A stretch of DNA of 64,000 nt from Leptobrachium leishanense (lineage: Eukaryota > Chordata > Amphibia > Anura > Megophryidae): assembly GCA_009667805.1 (NCBI GenBank), contig CM019063.1:83913877-83977876 (forward strand), in the 5' to 3' direction. The position numbers and the translations under genes are program-made. The notes below the pieces were generated by a model. It saw only the letters and a list, made by a program, of their open reading frames with translations, was not told the origin of the DNA and made no database searches. Positions 23,725 through 34,747 of the stretch are shown here, piece by piece; within the stretch, counting starts at the first letter, position 1, and every line of letters begins with the position of its first letter.

Positions 23725-24695
23725 GTGAATTGCTTGTTAATCTCCAGCTGTTTCCAGATTGGCGCTTCCTATAGAAAGTACAGAAATTGTTAATATACAG
23801 GAGACCGTTTTAACATAAGAGGAGATTGTGGCTTGGCTGGAATGGTAGCAGAGACTTTAGTGTTCAGCAGTGGGGGTGTTATCCTTAATGGCTCATTCCT
23901 TAATGCTAATGACTCAGGGGAAATGCGGCCAAGGACTCGATGGATAGTTGCACAAGACCCTCCATACGCTATCCTGCAGAATCATGCTTTCCAATTGAAG
24001 GACACCAGAGAGCTATTTGTTCTTCTTTGTCCTTTTGTTGTTCTTTGTGGTACTGAGAGAACAAAATCACTTAAAACCTGCTTTGGTAAACCGTTTTGTT
24101 TGTTTGTTTTTACACTCCTACATGAATAAAGCGTGGGAATTGCTCGTTATCCCCTGGCTCCTGGTGTATTTGTACTTCCTAAACAAAACATAGGAAGTGT
24201 AAATGTAACTTAATCTGCTGTACAAGTCATACTGTATATTTTCAGCAGCTAACTGTGCATTTTCGATGTGGAATAGTAGCAGAGTCAATTTCATACAGTG
24301 CTGCACAAAAATGTTAGTATCTGCTCTGGTATTATGGCTCCTAAAAGGAAGATATGCAGGACCAAATCATTTGGAGATGGGGTATGTCTAGGCACGCCTC
24401 TATTTACAGTTAGGTTATTTTTTTTCTTTCAAGGTGTGTTTCAGACCTGAGAGTGCAAGAAACGCAATTTTCATCCTATTAAAATAGTCAAAGCTCTAAG
24501 TCGAAGGTTTCCGTTTTGTGTGTGTTTGTCCTCATTTAAATTGTCCCTCCTGTTAAAATGTCAGTACATTGCATTACTTTATCTCAAATGTAAATGATTT
24601 CTTTTATTGGTATGTAAATAATTCATATATGAAGACCTAATTGGAATTCTGGAATGCTGTTTATGTGTATGTGTACGTGGCTCTTTCATGCAACA
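23725..24695. other. Unassigned intron sequence
   Basis: No recognisable repeat or exon; ordinary AT-rich intron DNA. Confidence 0.4.
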
Positions 24696-24696
24696 T

Positions 24697-25450
24697 TTAT
24701 TTATTTATTTATAAAGGATTTTACCAGGAAGGATACATTGAGATTTCTCTTGTTTTCAAGTATGTCCTGGGTTCAAGAACATTGAGTGGTCACAGAAATC
24801 CAAAGTAGTAAAATGCAAGATATTAACACAAAACAAATATACAGATTAACAGAAAAATAAATATGTAGGAAATAAAGTCATTATGTTACAGGTGCATTCC
24901 GTATTGAGGTATGTTAATAGGGAGCTCTTAAGGGTCTTTAGACTGGGGGAAGATTTGATGGCGTCTGGGAAAGTATTCCATATTTGTGGTGCTCTGTAGG
25001 AAAATGAGGATCGAGACACTTTCTTTTTGTATTGTGGTATTGCAAGTAAGGTGCTGGTCCTGGATTGGAGGTTATAGGATGAGGGAACTGCTGGGGGAAG
25101 CACCCTATTCAGGTAGGGTGGTAGCTCCCCAGTAAAGCTCTTAAACACCAGGTTGGAAAGGTAAAGGGTGCGTCTAGATTCCAGCGACGGCCAGTTTAGC
25201 TCCTTTAACATGTCACAATGGTGGGTCATGTAGTTACATTGTAGCACAAAGCGACAGAATGAGTTCTACAATGTAGTACGTTTCTGGAGGTGTGTTTGCG
25301 GGGCGGCTGCATACACTACAACTCCGTATTCAATGGCTGGCATAAGCATTTGTTGTACAATCTGCTTTCTTACCGCGGGGCTCAGGCAGGATTTGTTTCT
25401 GTACAGGGCACCTAGTTTGGGGTCAATTTTAGATGAGAGTTTTTCGACTA
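24697..25450 (-). mobile_element. CR1/L2-like LINE 3' part, minus strand
   Basis: The 3' tail is at 24697-24770 ('ttatttataaaggattttac' on the + strand). Upstream on the minus strand are reverse-transcriptase C-terminal pieces: KIDPKLGALYRNKSCLSPAV (25496-25266 frame) and SYRAPQIWNTFPDAIKSSPS (25247-24846 frame), in two frames. It is 5'-truncated and ends about 60 bp before the msh3 acceptor at 25509. The tail is shared with the SINEs in this window. Confidence 0.75.
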
Positions 25451-25509
25451 CTATAAATACAGTAATTGCTTGTATAAAGTGTAAATCTATATACAACCTC
25501 TATACACAG

Positions 25510-25624
25510 GTTCTCAGAGACTTCACCGAATACTGAATCTTGATAAAAACATAATTTGCTCTTTAGCTGCTGTCATCAGATACCTCAAAGAGTTTAATTT
25601 GGAGAAGATTCTTCACAACCCAAG
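25510..25624 (+). CDS. msh3: msh3 exon (connector/core junction)
   Basis: A 115-bp exon whose first two bases complete the Gly codon begun at 14366. It reads [14 protein letters not shown] and then [24 protein letters not shown]. This matches the helical '[15 protein letters not shown]' segment of vertebrate MSH3 leading into the core domain. The acceptor is ctatacacag and the donor gtaggt. It ends after two bases of a codon completed by T27472. The acceptor is unusual in having a LINE fragment ending only about 60 bp upstream, and its polypyrimidine tract is weak. The following intron is 1.85 kb. Confidence 0.9.
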
Positions 25625-26017
25625 GTAGGTTTTATTGCTTCGGAATTCAACGAGTGATTCTACATCTTTAACTTCTGATCAGTAACCATATTTCTTGTCA
25701 AAACTAAATAAATTGTCGCCTACTATGTCTAGTTATAGTTTGTTTTATTGTTATTAATGAGGCAATTGCATAATACAGAAATCTAAGGTGAAACATCACA
25801 GATCTTATATATTGTGATCCGACGCATGGGGTACCTTGTCATTGCAAAATAGCACTATTCTCAGTTTTGATTAACCACAACATTGTAGCATCACAAAAAT
25901 ACAGTTTGTCTTTGTGCAATCTTCAACGTCAATTCAGCAAAGAAAAACCTAGCTCATCTGCTCACTACTACAAGTTAAACTAACAAAAATGGGCTTCAGC
26001 AACCTTTAGTACAACAG

Positions 26018-26150
26018 GGGAGAACAACCTCAGCCCACCTGATGTTTTGGAACTACATCTTCCATCATGTTCAGATTCTCATTGGGTTGACTGAGCCTAA
26101 TGGGAGGTGTAGTTCCTAAGCATCTTGAGGGCCAAGGTTGATTGCCCCTT
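26018..26150. repeat. Small inverted-repeat MITE fragment
   Basis: 'caggggagaacaacc' and the near-inverse 'ggttgattgccccttag' bracket a hairpin containing 'actacatcttccatcatg' and 'aatgggaggtgtagtt'. It is similar in style to the hAT-like MITE at 22663. Aged. Confidence 0.45.
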
Positions 26151-26289
26151 AGTGTATTCCACCTTTTGGTCTCTTTCAGCCAATATTTTTCTCAAGTGTA
26201 TCTATTTAAGGTGCTGCTCATTGCCCCGTGGGTAAACATGGGGTCAGTTTGAACGGTTGGTCTAGATTCTGCTCGTGTTAAAGTGTGTA

Positions 26290-26980
26290 CCTGTCACGTT
26301 CCACGGCGCCTGGCAGCGTCCTGCTTCCTGGCCAGGCGCCAAGTGAAGAGCAGAAGCCTTGTGGTCACGCGAGACGCCAAGGGGTGGGGCACAGCTTGAT
26401 GACGCGGCGCCTGATGGGTTTAAACCCCAGCGTCTCACTTAGTCCTGTGCCCTGACGTGGTTATCACTTCCCTCAGCGCTTTCTGTATAGTATGGCTATT
26501 CTGTGTATTGACCTGGCAATCTCTAACGAACCCACTCTGTGTGCCCACCTGGCATTTCCTGACAATCCTGCTGTGTGTACCCACCTGGCATTTCCTGACA
26601 ATCTTGCTCTGTGTACCGACCTGGCATTTACTGGCAACCCTGCACTGTGTACTGATCTGGCAAGTACTGACATACCCATGCTGTGTAACGACTTGGCAAG
26701 TACTAGTGACCCTGTTCTGTGTATCTATATTGGCACACGACTGACTGGTACTAAGATCTCTGTTCCATCAACCAAGTTTGTTATAGTATTCTGGTATCAG
26801 TTAACCCTTGCTGGGTATGTGTCATTGGTTCACTGAAGAAAGTTAGCTATACCGACCACCTAAGGATTGGAGGAGTAGATAGTATACTGTAGGGACCAGT
26901 ATCGTAGACCAATGGGGGGGGGGGATTCATGACTGTACCCTTCTCTCAAGAAGAATAATGGGGAAATCTAAACACAGTCA
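26290..26980 (+). repeat. LTR-like sequence with 39-bp tandem repeats
   Basis: It begins 'tgtcacgttccacggcgcc', and carries 'ccctgacgtggttatcactt' near 26450, shared with 32590 onward. From 26500 to 26745 a ~39-bp unit is repeated about six times (translation of one frame repeats ALCTDLAFxxNP). It is probably part of an LTR retrotransposon family; no coding domain was identified. Confidence 0.45.
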
Positions 26981-26997
26981 CAGACCATACCATGCAC

Positions 26998-27022
26998 AAT
27001 ATATATATATATATATATAGAA
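26998..27022. repeat. (TA)n microsatellite
   Basis: Uninterrupted TA dinucleotides; a second run is near 27205-27222. Confidence 0.9.
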
Positions 27023-27200
27023 TTAGGCAATAGAGGATGCACTCACGGTCTTCCAAACAAATATAAAGAATTTATTTTACAAAACTCACATGGACATCAA
27101 CGTTTCGGCTCGCAGAGCCTTTTTCAAGATATATATACTTCAACTGGATTGCACCAGGCAATGAACGGTAATATGGAGAGTGCTGTATGCAGTGGATTTT
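27023..27200 (-). mobile_element. Penelope-like terminal fragment
   Basis: On the minus strand it reads 'aaaaaggctctgcgagccga' followed by 'aacgttgatgt', then an AATAAA and 'accgtgagtgcatcctc'. The GGCTC-loop-GAGCC stem followed by GAAAC resembles the 3' half of a hammerhead; the CTGATGA part is degraded. It is flanked by TA repeats. Confidence 0.45.
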
Positions 27201-27471
27201 TAGATATATATATATATATATATTGTACCATATTATTTGTCATTACCAAACAACTAATGATGCACTGTAGGGTTAAATATGGGGTAAAGTATGGTGTTGC
27301 TGACCTACAATTCTCATGATTCCTTGCTCATCTAATGCAACTGAAGAATTCTGGAAATTGTTGGCCATAAACATCTCGGGGTCAGAGAAAACTGTAGTAA
27401 CAGAGCGCCATAGTTTGTATGTTATGTGCACCTACCTTCTTTAATGTCTTCATATACTTTTTTCCTTCTAG

Positions 27472-27556
27472 TAATTTTATACAGATGACAAGTAAATCGG
27501 AATATATTAAATTAAGTGGGACCACAATTAAGAACCTTGAAGTTTTGCAAAACCAA
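27472..27556 (+). CDS. msh3: msh3 exon (start of core domain)
   Basis: An 85-bp exon. T27472 completes a Ser codon split from the previous exon, then 28 full codons read NFIQMTSKSEYIKL and SGTTIKNLEVLQNQ. The segment 'G.T..NLE.LQNQ' is the signature that opens the MutS core domain (MutS III), seen in all MutS homologues. The acceptor is ttccttctag and the donor gtaagt. It ends exactly on a codon boundary. Only 395 bp of intron separate it from the next exon. Confidence 0.92.
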
Positions 27557-27951
27557 GTAAGTTATTGCCCTTTATATTCATATTGATTCCTAGTACTTTT
27601 TATACGGAGTAATATGTCAAGCTCTTTTAATGACACAATACCGTTTGATGCTTGGATCCAAGGGTAAACTAGTGCCACTTAGAAACATTGTTTATAGAGA
27701 TAATGCTCTGACTACTGCCTCATTCATCAATTGATTCCACCATATTACACCAAAGATTAACCCTAGGATGGATTATTTGTTTAATGTCAAATCTTTCAAT
27801 CCCTTCATGGGAATAATCTCCAAGGTCTTAATCGACAAGAGCTTTTTGACTAATCTATTTCTGGGAAACGTACACAATTCATAGGTAAATTGTTTTCGTT
27901 GTGTTTGATGTTTTTTGTTAATTTCTTATTATTTCATAACCTCCTGTGCAG

Positions 27952-28061
27952 ACCGATTTAAAGAATAAGGGAAGCTTGATCTGGGTCCTGGACCACACCA
28001 AGACATCCTTTGGAAGAAGGAAATTGAGGCAGTGGGTCACCCAGCCACTTGTTAACCCAAG
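27952..28061 (+). CDS. msh3: msh3 exon (core domain)
   Basis: A 110-bp exon reading [20 protein letters not shown] and [16 protein letters not shown]. It carries the MutS III motif 'GSL...LD.T.T..GRR.L..W...PL', which builds the base of the lever arms. The acceptor is ctcctgtgcag and the donor gtattt (a weaker donor than its neighbours). It ends after two bases of a Ser codon finished by T36505. The next intron is about 8.4 kb. Confidence 0.93.
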
Positions 28062-28269
28062 GTATTTATTCAAAGATTTCAGCTGTACTAGAATCCTTGC
28101 CAAACATTTTGTCAACTTTCATTTACCTCCTTTATACTTTCAATAAATTTACAGTAGACGTTTCACGGTTATAAAACCCATATTGTTACTACGTAACTGA
28201 TCGTGAATGCACTTTATAAAAGGTATGTCTTCATTTGTGTCAGAACTAATTAGAATTTCACCTCCACAT

Positions 28270-28450
28270 TCCTCTCTGTGTGTTCCAAACCTGTCCTCAA
28301 GTCCTAACAGGCCAGGTTTTCCAGATATCTGAAGCACACAGCACAGGTGATATGATTTGCTGCTCAGTGCTTGGAGGATTCAGTCTGCATTTCCCCAAGG
28401 TAATCTGTAAAATCTGGCCTGTTAGTTGGTCCCTGGTTCTCAAGTACCCA
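28270..28450. repeat. Diverged relative of the hAT MITE at 55473
   Basis: It shares 'ccaaacctgtcctcaag', 'cacagcacaggtgatatg' and 'tctggcctgtta' with 55473-55654, in inverted order, but lacks intact ends. An old copy. Confidence 0.5.
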
Positions 28451-29935
28451 TATCTCCTCTCAAAACCATGAATGTTGGATGCGCACTAATGCAGGAAATA
28501 CTTCATCTAAATCCTCTGTGTCTGTGCTACAAGACATTAGCCTCTCGCATGTCGAAGAGCACTGATAAAATACACACAGACAAGTCTTGAATAATAGATA
28601 TGCTGAAGTACAAAAGGGATATATTAGTAAAGTGTCCTCAATGGAGAAAAGACCAGCAAAATAGCTTAGTTCTCCTATCTATCATGTGGTCTCATACAGT
28701 ACCCTGACATTAAAATCTAAGGTATTCATAAATTAACTCAATGAAGACTTGTGCAAACGCTTGTCTTGTAGGATCACACATGGGTGGCAGAAGGACAATT
28801 GTGTACTATTTGAGCTTAATACCCTTCTGTTGCATCAGGGTAAGGCATCTATAGTGCCAGCCTCTTCGTTGTGGAACGAGAGGTAAGTATAGAGTTATGG
28901 GGGGTTACCAGTTGGTAAATTGTAATTAGTGAGGAGCAAGCGGCGTTGGAATCGTACTTTATTCTCCCTCTGCCTTCATATTAGTGCTTCCTATTCAAAA
29001 TATATGAATTGGCACTTGACAGTAGGCAGCCACGAGAGGTTTGCAGGTTGACTGGAATAGCAGGAGAGCCATTAGTGTCAATGAGTAGGGCCGTTATTCT
29101 TAACAGCTTGCTTGCTGGTCTTTCAGTATTTTTGCTAGTAATTAAGTACACCTCTTGAGGTTTCGTCCAGTCCCAATGACAAAGACAATGAATAAGATAA
29201 GTTTCTTCATACAAAGTTACCATCTTCATTTGAAGAATTCATTCCGATATGCCCTGCCAAAATTTCCCATTTCCCTTTCCAACGGTTAATGTGTCCGGCG
29301 GCTAGCCAGAGAGAAGTCTCTCCCAAATCTGCTCCAAGCGTATGATCGTTTTCCTGCACCGATGAAGTTTGTTGCTTTCACACCTGATGTTTCCATTAGG
29401 CAGACTGGTCTCATTTTTCTCTAAACATAGAGTTAATAACATGGGGATAAGAGGTGAAAAATAGGTCAGTGCGTGTTGGATGTCTCTTTTTCATTATGAG
29501 GATTATGGCGTACAAGCAGGATGGGCAGTTCTCCTGCAGATTACTAGAAATAGCAGGGCCATATGTGAGGATGATTAAAGAGCAGATTAACTTTTAAAAA
29601 GAGTGTGCATCTTTTTCGCATGCGGCACAGCATCTCCGTAGAAAGGTGATTTCAATTATTTTTGTAAGGATCTTGCAATTTATTTAAATTATATTTGTAT
29701 TTTTCTTTTTGTAAGGAAGCTGTGAAAACAAACGGCTCTGCTCCGGTTCTTCTAGGGGTATTTGTGTTTAATATTAATCTTTATAGTCTCAGTATTACTT
29801 CAATGTTTTCTTAAATATCAGAACAGATATTAGGTTAAATTGCAAAAATGTTTGACTGAAATTCACAATACTCCAATGTCTGCCGAACAAAGAAAAACTT
29901 TTTTTTTTAAGCGTTTCTCCAAATCAATCTGCTTT
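28451..29935. other. Unassigned intron sequence
   Basis: No exon, transposon end or RNA gene recognised. Confidence 0.4.
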
Positions 29936-29937
29936 TA

Positions 29938-30010
29938 ACCCCTTCACTACAAAAATCGACTATACACCTCCTGGTGCCCGTATATCGAGTATAGTCGATG
30001 TTGTATTCCA
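29938..30010. repeat. piggyBac-type left end with hairpin
   Basis: TTAA followed by 'ccccttcactac' and a hairpin 'atcgactatac' / 'gtatagtcgat'. It matches the start at 18138. The right end was not found. Confidence 0.4.
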
Positions 30011-30251
30011 CAGGAGCAATGCAAAGGAATTTCATTTATTGCAAAATAAATTAATTAGCATTGGGGCTCCAGAACATACCCCTACATTTTTAGCACCCAA
30101 GGCATGGTGCTGGAGGCACTAACACCTCTTAAAACCACCTGGGAAAGTGTTTAAGTGACATCCCCCAAGCTGACCCTGCAGGGAAAATTCAGGAAATAAA
30201 TTCATTTGCGTAATTCAACAAAAAAATTCTCCCATCTTGGAGCTCTATGCC

Positions 30252-30806
30252 GACTGAGGGTGATATGACGAAGTTGGTGCTAACTTAACCATCTTAACAA
30301 CGCCATCGACTTTAATGGCTTGGATAAGTTTACAACAGCTCTGGTTAAGGCTAGGGTCAGACGAACGCATTTTCGCGTTGTCTGTGAAAAAGTGCGTTCG
30401 AACGAATGGACGCATTTTTTCACGGAGTACGCGATAGCGGTCATACGATGCGCATTTGCATCCGTGATTTTGTACGGATCATCAATAAAACACTTTGTGC
30501 ATCTGGACGTTATGTTGGCCGGACATTAGCAGTGTCTGACATCTCCAATTCACGCACACACGCCGCTAGCGGACGCAGCGCACTCTGTACAACCGTACTA
30601 GAGGTTTTACGTTCTCGACAAAATGCGTTCGTTTTCCACTTGCGTTGCGCAGCCGGACTTTTGTGCGACCGTACTTCGTATATTGGCCGTCATTGCCTGG
30701 CACTTGCTGCTACTACGGCCGTGATTAAGTGCGCCTGCACGCGCGTTCGCACTGCGCTCGTCTGACCCTAGCCTTAGTTAGCACCAACTTTGGAATAGGG
30801 CCCTGA
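30252..30806. mobile_element. GTTGGTGCTAAC MITE carrying a nested MITE
   Basis: The left end is 'gttggtgctaacttaacc' (30273) and the right end is 'gttagcaccaac' (about 30778), extended outward by 'gggccct'-type ends. The host element is about 125 bp; the rest is the Harbinger-like MITE at 30348-30773. An uninterrupted copy of the host hairpin lies inside the hAT MITE (1924-2056). Confidence 0.7.
30348..30773. mobile_element. Harbinger-like MITE, copy 2 (nested, inverted)
   Basis: Ends 'ggctagggtcagac' and 'gtctgaccctagcc', with TTA next to each end (30345-30347, 30774-30776; one extra A on the left). The interior is the inverse of 23294-23718 at high identity, including 'cgtccgctagcgg' and 'gtacggatcatcaataaaac'-type blocks. 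Confidence 0.72.
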
Positions 30807-30809
30807 GTC

Positions 30810-31476
30810 AGTAATGATAAGTTGCAAAGGACAAAAGTTAGCGGCTTGACATTTGATATTAAGGAGCTACTAATGGATGCCGGCGGTGGCACGCTTTACA
30901 AGGTCATGCATGGTCGTTGGAAGGACAGTGGGAACTATTTGTTTAAAGTGTCCTTCAGGTTACGCTGTCCTCTGCATCTGCTACCAGAGATGAGGAATTT
31001 CCTGAGGGGTTTATGTACGTTAAATGATTAAAACCAGGTAGTGACAGCTGAATTATTTTTTTTCTGACTACAAGATATAATAATGATCGACGGTGGGATC
31101 GCTTGTATTTCTGTGGCTGCCTCCGTATTGGTGAATATTCGCAGGGGAGCCAGTAGTGTAAAAAGTGAGGTGTTATACTACGCAGCTCACTCATTAGTAC
31201 TAATGGCTCTGCTGGTGTAAGGCCCCTTATTTATTTCTTTTTATCGTGCCTTAAAATTGCAAATCTTTGCTAAATTAATGGAAAGTCTGCTTTTGTCTAA
31301 AGTGAAATGTATTTGATTATCTTAAATAAAAAGTACTGCATGTGAATCTGGCTGTCCACAAGCTTTATTTATTTATTACATCTGCAAATGGTTATTTAAG
31401 CAGGTGGGAGTTGTGAAGAGTTTATTTTGCATTATTAATTTTTAATAAGAATACACTTATATGAAAGGAGAGATTT
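30810..31476. other. Unassigned intron sequence
   Basis: No feature recognised. Confidence 0.4.
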
Positions 31477-31481
31477 TTATG

Positions 31482-31513
<32 letters not shown>

Positions 31514-31522
31514 CATATATCT
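31477..31522. repeat. (TA)n microsatellite
   Basis: Interrupted TA/GTATA run. Confidence 0.85.
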
Positions 31523-31554
31523 TTCTACAAATATGTATATAACCTCCCAGTGTG

Positions 31555-31960
31555 GGATTGAATTGCCAGGTTTATAACCACTTCCCTGGGAGCAGAATGC
31601 TCAGACACGTACCCCACACCTCCTTTAACCTCAGGTCTTCCTCCAGCAGTTTTCTTTTCATTCCACACTACAACAAGAAAGCAGTTTGCGCGCCGGTCTC
31701 GTTCAGAGTTCCACAGCTGTGGGATAACTATCCAGAAAGTCTTCCTGCAGGTTGAAATCTCTGAAAAGAACAGTCTACGTGTTTCTGCAGACAAATCAGA
31801 CCTCTGCCGACTGCGACTTCTAATTCTCTGAATATATACCCCAACAACACGTGTCTATAATGTTGTAACATATAACTGTGCTGATATAACCAGGACATAC
31901 TTAAAAACAATGGAAATATCAATGTAATTCTTCATGGCAAAACATTATTAAATATAAATA
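31555..31960 (+). mobile_element. CR1/L2-like LINE 3' end, plus strand
   Basis: A reverse-transcriptase tail frame (31552-31755) reads FIPHYNKKAVCAPVSFRVPQ then LWDNYPESLPAG, homologous to the LINE at 24697-25450. The tail 'ccaggacatacttaaaaaca' and 'aaaacattattaaatat' follow at 31890-31960. 5'-truncated. Confidence 0.7.
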
Positions 31961-32224
31961 AAACTCACATCCAGACTCTTTCATGGCTTTTTGGGTGGTA
32001 TCTCTGGGGTTGGAAGGGGGTCAATCTCAGACGCTTATGAGTTTGAGGGATAGTGCATTTACAATTATTTGTAAAGCTCCAACATATACTGCAGCACTGC
32101 ACAATGATTAGGACAGGATTAACAAGCAAGTTTGAGTGCTGTGAAACACAAAGGTGAGGGGATAGGGTAAATTATATTGAGTATCTTTGTTGATTATATA
32201 TCTCTGTCCAGAAACATTCTATTA

Positions 32225-32460
32225 TGTTCCACCTGGATTTTACTGAAACCATTGTCTCAGCTTGTGGGTCACTGCCTATAACCACTGGGCTTATTACAGC
32301 ATCTCTTTCAGCTGTTGGTATTTTTTACCTCCTAATGTTCCTTCTTCTTGATTATTATGGTCATTGGCTATTTTTATGCCCATCATTAGTGGCGTCTTCT
32401 GCTCTTTGTCCACCACTCTCACAATGTCTGGTTGGTTGTTGGTCAGTGCTTGTTTGACTG
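32225..32460 (-). pseudogene. LINE polyprotein fragment, minus strand
   Basis: The minus strand reads VVDKEQKT-like, NDHNNQEEGTLGG and KKYQQLKEML with stops, the end region common in polyproteins of one LINE group of fish and frogs. It is short, decayed and of uncertain clade. Confidence 0.4.
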
Positions 32461-32595
32461 AATCTGGTAGTTCGACATGATCTTAGCCCTGTCATGTCCT
32501 TTCATAGATCTGCATGCGCGCAGCAAAGTTTTCTGGCACTTGAAGACTTGAAGTCCACTGGTTCTGTAGTCATACTGAAAGTGTCTGTGGACGAC

Positions 32596-33180
32596 TGTCA
32601 CAATCCGCGCTCCTGTGCCCATGTCCCAGCAACTGGCAGCGCCTTCCTTGCTTTCCAGCCGCCGAGTGAAGTAGCTGACGGACGCAGTCACAGGTCGCGG
32701 AGGGGTGCGGCGTGATGAGGCAGGGCGCGGCGTGTAATGACGCGCCACCCGTCGAGTTTAACTTGAGATGCCTGAGCCCTGGTTCCTTGCCCTGACGTGG
32801 TTTTCACTTCTCTCACTGCGTTCTAAGCTCATATATCCTTCAGATCATCAGTGTAATGATTTGGCTTGTCTAACGGTTCTCCTGGCTGTTAACCCCTTGG
32901 CACCTGACTACCCGCTCTGGCACTTGACTGACAGTCCTTTTTGGCATAACGACCCCTGGCATTTGGTTAACGGTCCACTCTGATATTAACCTCTGGTATC
33001 TGGCTCACGAGCATTCTGGCATTAACTTCTGGTGTCTGATTGCTGTGTTCTATAATAGGTAGATATTCCGGCCACTTAAAGGACCGGCAGTGTAGGATAG
33101 CTCGTCTGCGTACAGGGATTAAACATAATATCCAGGAGGTATGTAACAACGACCCAGGTTGATTGACTGACAGGATACCG
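32596..33180 (+). repeat. LTR-like sequence, related to 26290
   Basis: It starts 'tgtcacaatccgcgctcctg', has a GC-rich segment with 'ccctgacgtggttttcactt', then loosely repeated 'ctggcattgactgac'-type units from 32880 to 33030. The same order of parts occurs at 26290-26745, so the two are one family. Confidence 0.45.
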
Positions 33181-33524
33181 AACACAAAAGAAAAGAAAAA
33201 AAAAAACCGTTGCCAAACGATGCACGGGAAAATAAACCCACCGTTCCTAGTGCAGAAAGTGCTTCAGCACCAGGGACAGCACCACTGAACGCAGCTGAAG
33301 TATGCTGGACTGACTAAAGGGGGGGGGGGAGCTGAATGCCATCCAAGAAAAAAAATAGTCTTTTTTAAAAAAAATTGGGAATCAAAAATAATGCAGAACA
33401 AAAAAAAAAGGTAAATAAATACTCAGATTCCAAAAAAATCAATAAATAAAAAATATTTTTGCCGAACTGAAAGGAATAAATAAATGGTTGGAAAAAAAAT
33501 GAAAACGAAAATATTTTTCATTGA

Positions 33525-33962
33525 ATCCTCACCCTGACCTACAAAGCTCTCACTAACTCAGCTCCCCACTACCTGTCCTCACTAATCACCAAATACACCC
33601 CAGCCCGTTCCCTAAGGTCAAACAGTGACCTGCGCCTAGCTTCTCCCCGCATCACCTCTTCCCATGATAGACTGCAGGATTTCTCACGCGCAGCCCCCAC
33701 TCTCTGGAACGCTCTCCCTCGTACTATCAGACTCTCTCCTAGTTTCCCTTGCAGTCCATCACTCTCACCTTGCAGTCCTCTCCTCCTGTTTCCACCCCCA
33801 ACCCTTCTAGACTAAGTTCCCACGGGAATGGGGCCCTAGTTTTCTCCTGTACTGGTTTGTAAAATGTTGTTCAATGTATTGTAACCCTGTCTATGTTGTG
33901 CCCACTGTACAGTGCTGCGGAATATGATGGCGCCTTATAAATAAAGAATAATTATAATAACG
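33525..33962 (+). mobile_element. L2-clade LINE 3' end, plus strand
   Basis: It reads LTYKALTNSAPHYLSSLITK and YTPARSLRSNSDLRLAS, then APTLWNALPRTIRLS, the same C-terminus as the LINE at 7866-9505, followed by the tail 'cagtgctgcggaatatgatg' and AT-rich repeats. 5'-truncated. Confidence 0.8.
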
Positions 33963-34450
33963 GGATTCCCCTGTCGAACTATATCACTTCTGTATAGGAC
34001 AATTTCCCTGGCGGTTTACCTATACAATTCATCTTTTTTTCATGTAACTTGTACCAGATCGTCCGACTTCGTGAGACAAATCCCATTCAAATGGGAAGGA
34101 TCGCTAGTCTGATGTAGCTGTAAAAAATCATCGTCCAATTTAACTTGCAGGCAGTGGACGAGGGCTGGCTCTCCTCCATGTTGCAGGATCGGTCGGACGA
34201 CGACAGGCAATCGCACAAATACGGACCCAGTGGACGGCCAGCTTTAAAGTGATGCACAATGTGTGTGTTTGGAGTGGGGATGGAGTAAACCCTCTGACAC
34301 ATGCTGGAAGGGGGGAGTGGGACATAAGACACTCAGGCCACCATGTGGATTCAAATGACATTGAATGGTCATTTTACGTAGAGTGTCCCTTTAACTGCTT
34401 TATTTGGCTTCGGTAAGGCTATAGGTTAATGTGTGTACTGTACTCTTGGG

Positions 34451-34452
<2 letters not shown>

Positions 34453-34484
<32 letters not shown>

Positions 34485-34704
34485 TATTCAAAATTTTATT
34501 TTGAAAAGGCATCAGCAATATCACATACAATATAAAATGACGGTCAGATTATACAACAGCCACACAATGCTAAGTCTCATAAGTCATATAAACAGAAAAA
34601 ACACCGCAATACACATTGCAAAAGCACCAAGATACGTAGTGTGGTAGGGGTTATCGAAAATAAAAAAGGGGGGGGGGAGACACACCAAGAAATGCTTCAG
34701 GACC

Positions 34705-34747
<43 letters not shown>

